DNA of 7,961 nt, taken from assembly GCA_946885335.1 (NCBI GenBank), contig CAMPGG010000154.1:1-7961 (forward strand). The letters are read 5' to 3'. Positions 6,122 to 7,961 of the stretch are shown here, one piece after another; position 1 is the stretch's first letter, and each line of letters begins with the position of its first letter. A program made the translations under genes and the position numbers. The notes below the pieces were generated by a model. It saw nothing but the letters and a program-made list of their open reading frames with translations. It had not been told where the DNA came from and ran no database searches. Source of the stretch: an uncultured Chitinophagaceae bacterium (GTDB lineage Bacteria > Bacteroidota > Bacteroidia > Chitinophagales > Chitinophagaceae).

Positions 6122-6328
6122 TTTGAGAAACATCTCTTTTTAATTTGAATCTTAATTCCAACGGTGTGCAATTGCGAAATCAGAACTAATCGATTGATTT
6201 GGCGGTGCCCCGTTGGTATTATTTAGGTAACAGGAAAAGATTTGAAGCAGGATTAAAGAGATAAGTGAGTACTCAAATTTATATTGATTATTATCCAATA
6301 ATATCTATCATTTTTAAAATCTAAAATT
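6122..6328. promoter_or_regulatory. Upstream region of the 6329 gene
   Basis: This 207-bp non-coding stretch contains copy A of the duplicated element (6187-6257). A very weak GAGA/TCTC hairpin followed by T residues (6125-6140) just after the preceding stop might end that transcript. The last 70 bp before the ATG are almost pure A+T and lack a Shine-Dalgarno sequence. Confidence 0.4.
6187..6257 (+). repeat. Duplicated upstream element, copy A
   Basis: This is one of two related non-coding segments, from TAATCG to GGATTAAA. The core TTTGGCGGTGCCC (6198-6210) is followed by CG and TTGGTATT (6213-6220). It lies about 108 bp before the start of the ABM-like gene. The other copy precedes the adenylate cyclase. 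TTGG occurs twice in the core, 14 bp apart, and GGC-GGT-GCC forms a short dyad, both compatible with a protein-binding site. Confidence 0.6.
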
Positions 6329-6595
6329 ATGCCCACAATTGTAGTTCGTCACAAAGTTGGTGATTTTGATGCATGGCTCAAAGGCCACCAGGATCGGGTA
6401 GATTTATTTGCTCCTGCTATATCCGGTTTTAAAACGTTCCAGGATACTGATGACCCCAAATCAGTTGTATTGGTTATTGAAGTTAATGATTTGGAAAAGC
6501 TTGCAGCTATTATCCAGGATCCGCAAAACAACGAAGTGAAAGCCAGGCATACCGTGTTGGAGCCAATTATTATGTCGATGCCTGTTGATTTATAA
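6329..6595 (+). CDS. Small ABM-like (dimeric alpha/beta barrel) protein
   Basis: This 88-residue cytoplasmic protein has no signal peptide. The opening TIVVRHKVGDFDAWLKGHQ matches the VRHKVxDYxxW start of short antibiotic-biosynthesis-monooxygenase-like proteins: a strand followed by a helix. SGFKTFQDTDDPKSVVLVIEV (about 32-52) supplies the next two strands, LEKLAAIIQDP (55-65) the second helix, and the C-terminus a last strand. The family forms dimers with a small-molecule pocket; substrates vary and are usually unknown. It is preceded by copy A of the duplicated element and separated by 299 bp from the cyclase that carries copy B, so shared control is more likely than a shared transcript. 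The ATG at 6329 is chosen because the first strand begins directly after it. Precise function unknown. Confidence 0.75.
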   Translation: MPTIVVRHKVGDFDAWLKGHQDRVDLFAPAISGFKTFQDTDDPKSVVLVIEVNDLEKLAAIIQDPQNNEVKARHTVLEPIIMSMPVDL

Positions 6596-6894
6596 TATGC
6601 ATAATCCCGTTAAATAATATTTTACCGAAGATTAGTAGTTGAAGTAATTTGCTTTAGCACGTGGAATTCCAGAGAGGCTTATGTGATTAAATTTTTTTTA
6701 AAGAAATCTTCACGTGTACCCATAGGTGAAGTTAATGCCAGGGTGACACTTCAGTAAGGTAATTTTTCCTTAAGTTCTCTTAATCGTAAAATTGACTGTT
6801 TGGCGGTGCCCTTTGGTATTTCTTAAATAATGGGATAAAGTTAGAGTTGGATTAAATTACACTTATACCTCAGCGTTACAGGAGATTAATTACC
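6596..6894. other. 299-bp intergenic region before the cyclase
   Basis: No gene is evident. It holds a 10-bp palindrome TGGAATTCCA (6662-6671), an inverted repeat CTTCAC/GTGAAG (6708-6713 with 6726-6731) that competes with TGAAGT/ACTTCA (6727-6732 with 6748-6753), and copy B of the duplicated element (6781-6856). An AGGAG at about 6879-6883 lies 11 bp before the cyclase ATG, one of the few Shine-Dalgarno-like sites in the window. Confidence 0.5.
6781..6856 (+). repeat. Duplicated upstream element, copy B
   Basis: This is the second copy of the element at 6187-6257. The core TTTGGCGGTGCCC (6799-6811) is identical to copy A, followed after one base instead of two by TTGGTATT (6813-6820). Boundaries TAATCG and GGATTAAA are shared; the sequence between core and right boundary is clearly related but diverged. 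It ends 38 bp before the cyclase start. Confidence 0.6.
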
Positions 6895-7961
6895 ATGGCA
6901 ATCCAAAAATTATTTACCCGTATTGCCAGCATAGGCTCAAGTCCAAATGACAGTGAGGAGGTTAAATTACAAAAAGCGCTTTTGGTCCTTTGTGCATTCC
7001 CTTTTATCATTGCCGGCGCGGCCTGGGGTATTATGTATATATACCTGGGGGAGAAGGTTGCCGGAATGATCCCTTTATCTTATTCTCTTGTTTCACTATT
7101 TAGTATTATTTATTTCGGCGTTACTGCTAAGTTCCAGGTATTCCGGTTCAGCCAGTTGCTATTGATCTTGTTGCTTCCCTGTGCATTGATGTTTGCATTG
7201 GGCGGCTTTATTAATGGCAGTGCGGTCATTCTCTGGTCGCTTATTTCACCGTTAGGTGCCATGCTTTTTGACAAACGATCAAAGGCACTGCGTTGGTTTG
7301 TTGCTTATATCGCATTAGTTGTTATCAGTGGTATTTTGCAGCCATGGGTAAGTTTTCCAAACAATATCACCCCGGCGCAAATCAATTTCTTTTTTATTAT
7401 CAACCTGGTTGCTGTGGGTTCGCTTATTTTTCTGATGGTATATTATTTTGTTGGCAAGAAAAATGAGTTCCAGGCACAATCAGAATCCCTGCTGTTAAAC
7501 ATCCTGCCGAAAGAGATAGTGCAAATATTGAGGGCACAACATCGCACCATTGCAGAACAATTTGAAGGAGCCAGTATTTTGTTTGTCGATGTAGTGAATT
7601 TTACACCATTGTCCGAAACCCTGGCACCAACACAATTAGTGGAACTGCTCAATGAAGTTTTTTCAAAGTTTGATTCATTTACGGAGAAATACAGGCTGGA
7701 GAAAATAAAGACTATTGGTGATTGTTATATGGTAGCGGCGGGAGTTCCCTGTACCCGTACCGATCATGCTGTTGCACTCACCAGCATGGCCATTGAAATG
7801 CGTGACTATGTTGCACAAAATGAATTTAACGGGATAAAGCTTGGCTTCCGGTTTGGTATAAACTCCGGGCCGGTCATTGCGGGTGTTATTGGCCGAAAAA
7901 AATTCAGCTACGATTTGTGGGGCGATTCAGTAAACATTGCCAGCCGCATGGAATCGCATGG
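6895..7961 (+). CDS. Membrane-bound class III adenylate cyclase (partial, runs off the window)
   Basis: About 355 residues are visible, with no stop before the edge. The N-terminal half has six membrane helices between about residues 29 and 190. A linker follows (about 192-225: KNEFQAQSESLLLNILPKEI), typical of the cyclase transducer element joining membrane and catalytic parts. The class III catalytic domain begins at about 226. The metal-binding aspartates are D232 (FVDVVNF) and D276 (IGDCY), 44 residues apart as in mammalian adenylate cyclase. K272 (KIKTIG) and D340 (YDLWGD) are the adenine-selecting pair, and N347 and R351 (VNIASRM) the transition-state residues. All are on one chain, so an active homodimer making cAMP from ATP is expected. 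The start at 6895 has an AGGAG upstream. Copy B of the duplicated element precedes it. What the membrane part senses is unknown. Confidence 0.9.
   Translation, partial: MAIQKLFTRIASIGSSPNDSEEVKLQKALLVLCAFPFIIAGAAWGIMYIYLGEKVAGMIPLSYSLVSLFSIIYFGVTAKFQVFRFSQLLLILLLPCALMFALGGFINGSAVILWSLISPLGAMLFDKRSKALRWFVAYIALVVISGILQPWVSFPNNITPAQINFFFIINLVAVGSLIFLMVYYFVGKKNEFQAQSESLLLNILPKEIVQILRAQHRTIAEQFEGASILFVDVVNFTPLSETLAPTQLVELLNEVFSKFDSFTEKYRLEKIKTIGDCYMVAAGVPCTRTDHAVALTSMAIEMRDYVAQNEFNGIKLGFRFGINSGPVIAGVIGRKKFSYDLWGDSVNIASRMESH

Noticed and set aside
6125..6140. GAGA/TCTC hairpin with T-run after the lipoprotein gene as an intrinsic terminator
   Set aside because: The stem is only 4 bp and A+T-containing; too weak to list as a terminator in its own right, so only mentioned within the intergenic entry.
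47..6897. Identical 13-nt leader ATTAATTACCATG before the genes at 57 and 6895
   Set aside because: A+T-rich leaders of this kind are common in Bacteroidota, and the flanks are unrelated, so chance is the simplest explanation.
7443..7652. Minus-strand open frame opposite the cyclase
   Set aside because: It lies across the catalytic domain of the adenylate cyclase on the other strand and is explained by it.

Overview
The window looks like chromosomal DNA of a Bacteroidota organism, plausibly a Chitinophagaceae-like lineage. It is A+T-rich, most starts lack a clear Shine-Dalgarno sequence, and its gene families are ones typical of that phylum: an ECF sigma factor tail followed by a small membrane partner, an outer-membrane barrel of the PorV/PorP kind, lipoproteins with LxxC-type lipoboxes, and a Pr6Pr membrane protein. 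I see no tRNA, rRNA, CRISPR array or insertion sequence. The genus is inferred and could not be checked.

Layout. Bases 1-605 (+ strand) hold the last codons of a probable ECF sigma-70 factor and a four-helix membrane protein that is probably its regulator. Bases 613-897 (- strand) encode a small alpha/beta-barrel-like protein, convergent with the previous gene. Its leader has an inverted repeat abutting the start codon, and a strong 18-bp-arm hairpin lies at 965-1011. Bases 1118-4031 (- strand) are a two-gene block. The upstream gene encodes a TIR-domain protein with three membrane helices and a periplasmic beta-sandwich C-terminus. The downstream gene encodes a secreted outer-membrane beta-barrel with a cysteine-containing N-terminal domain. 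This pair is the most system-like part of the window.

From a divergent intergenic region (4032-4263, with G-rich and palindromic patches) the + strand runs through a Pr6Pr-family membrane protein (4264-4896), an FKBP-like lipoprotein missing most of the usual isomerase pocket residues (5016-5438), and a lipoprotein of an unnamed family rich in conserved-looking His/Glu (5555-6121). It continues with a small ABM-like protein (6329-6595) and a membrane-anchored class III adenylate cyclase cut by the window end (6895 onward). The last two genes share a duplicated 70-76 bp upstream element with a near-identical 22-23 bp core, which suggests common regulation or a family of dispersed regulatory sites.

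How the genes may work together. The TIR protein appears built to pass a periplasmic signal to a cytoplasmic NADase-type domain, and the adjacent barrel protein could be its envelope partner; this is inference from topology and adjacency. The sigma factor/membrane protein pair and the cyclase are further membrane-linked signalling modules. The other genes look like single transcription units.
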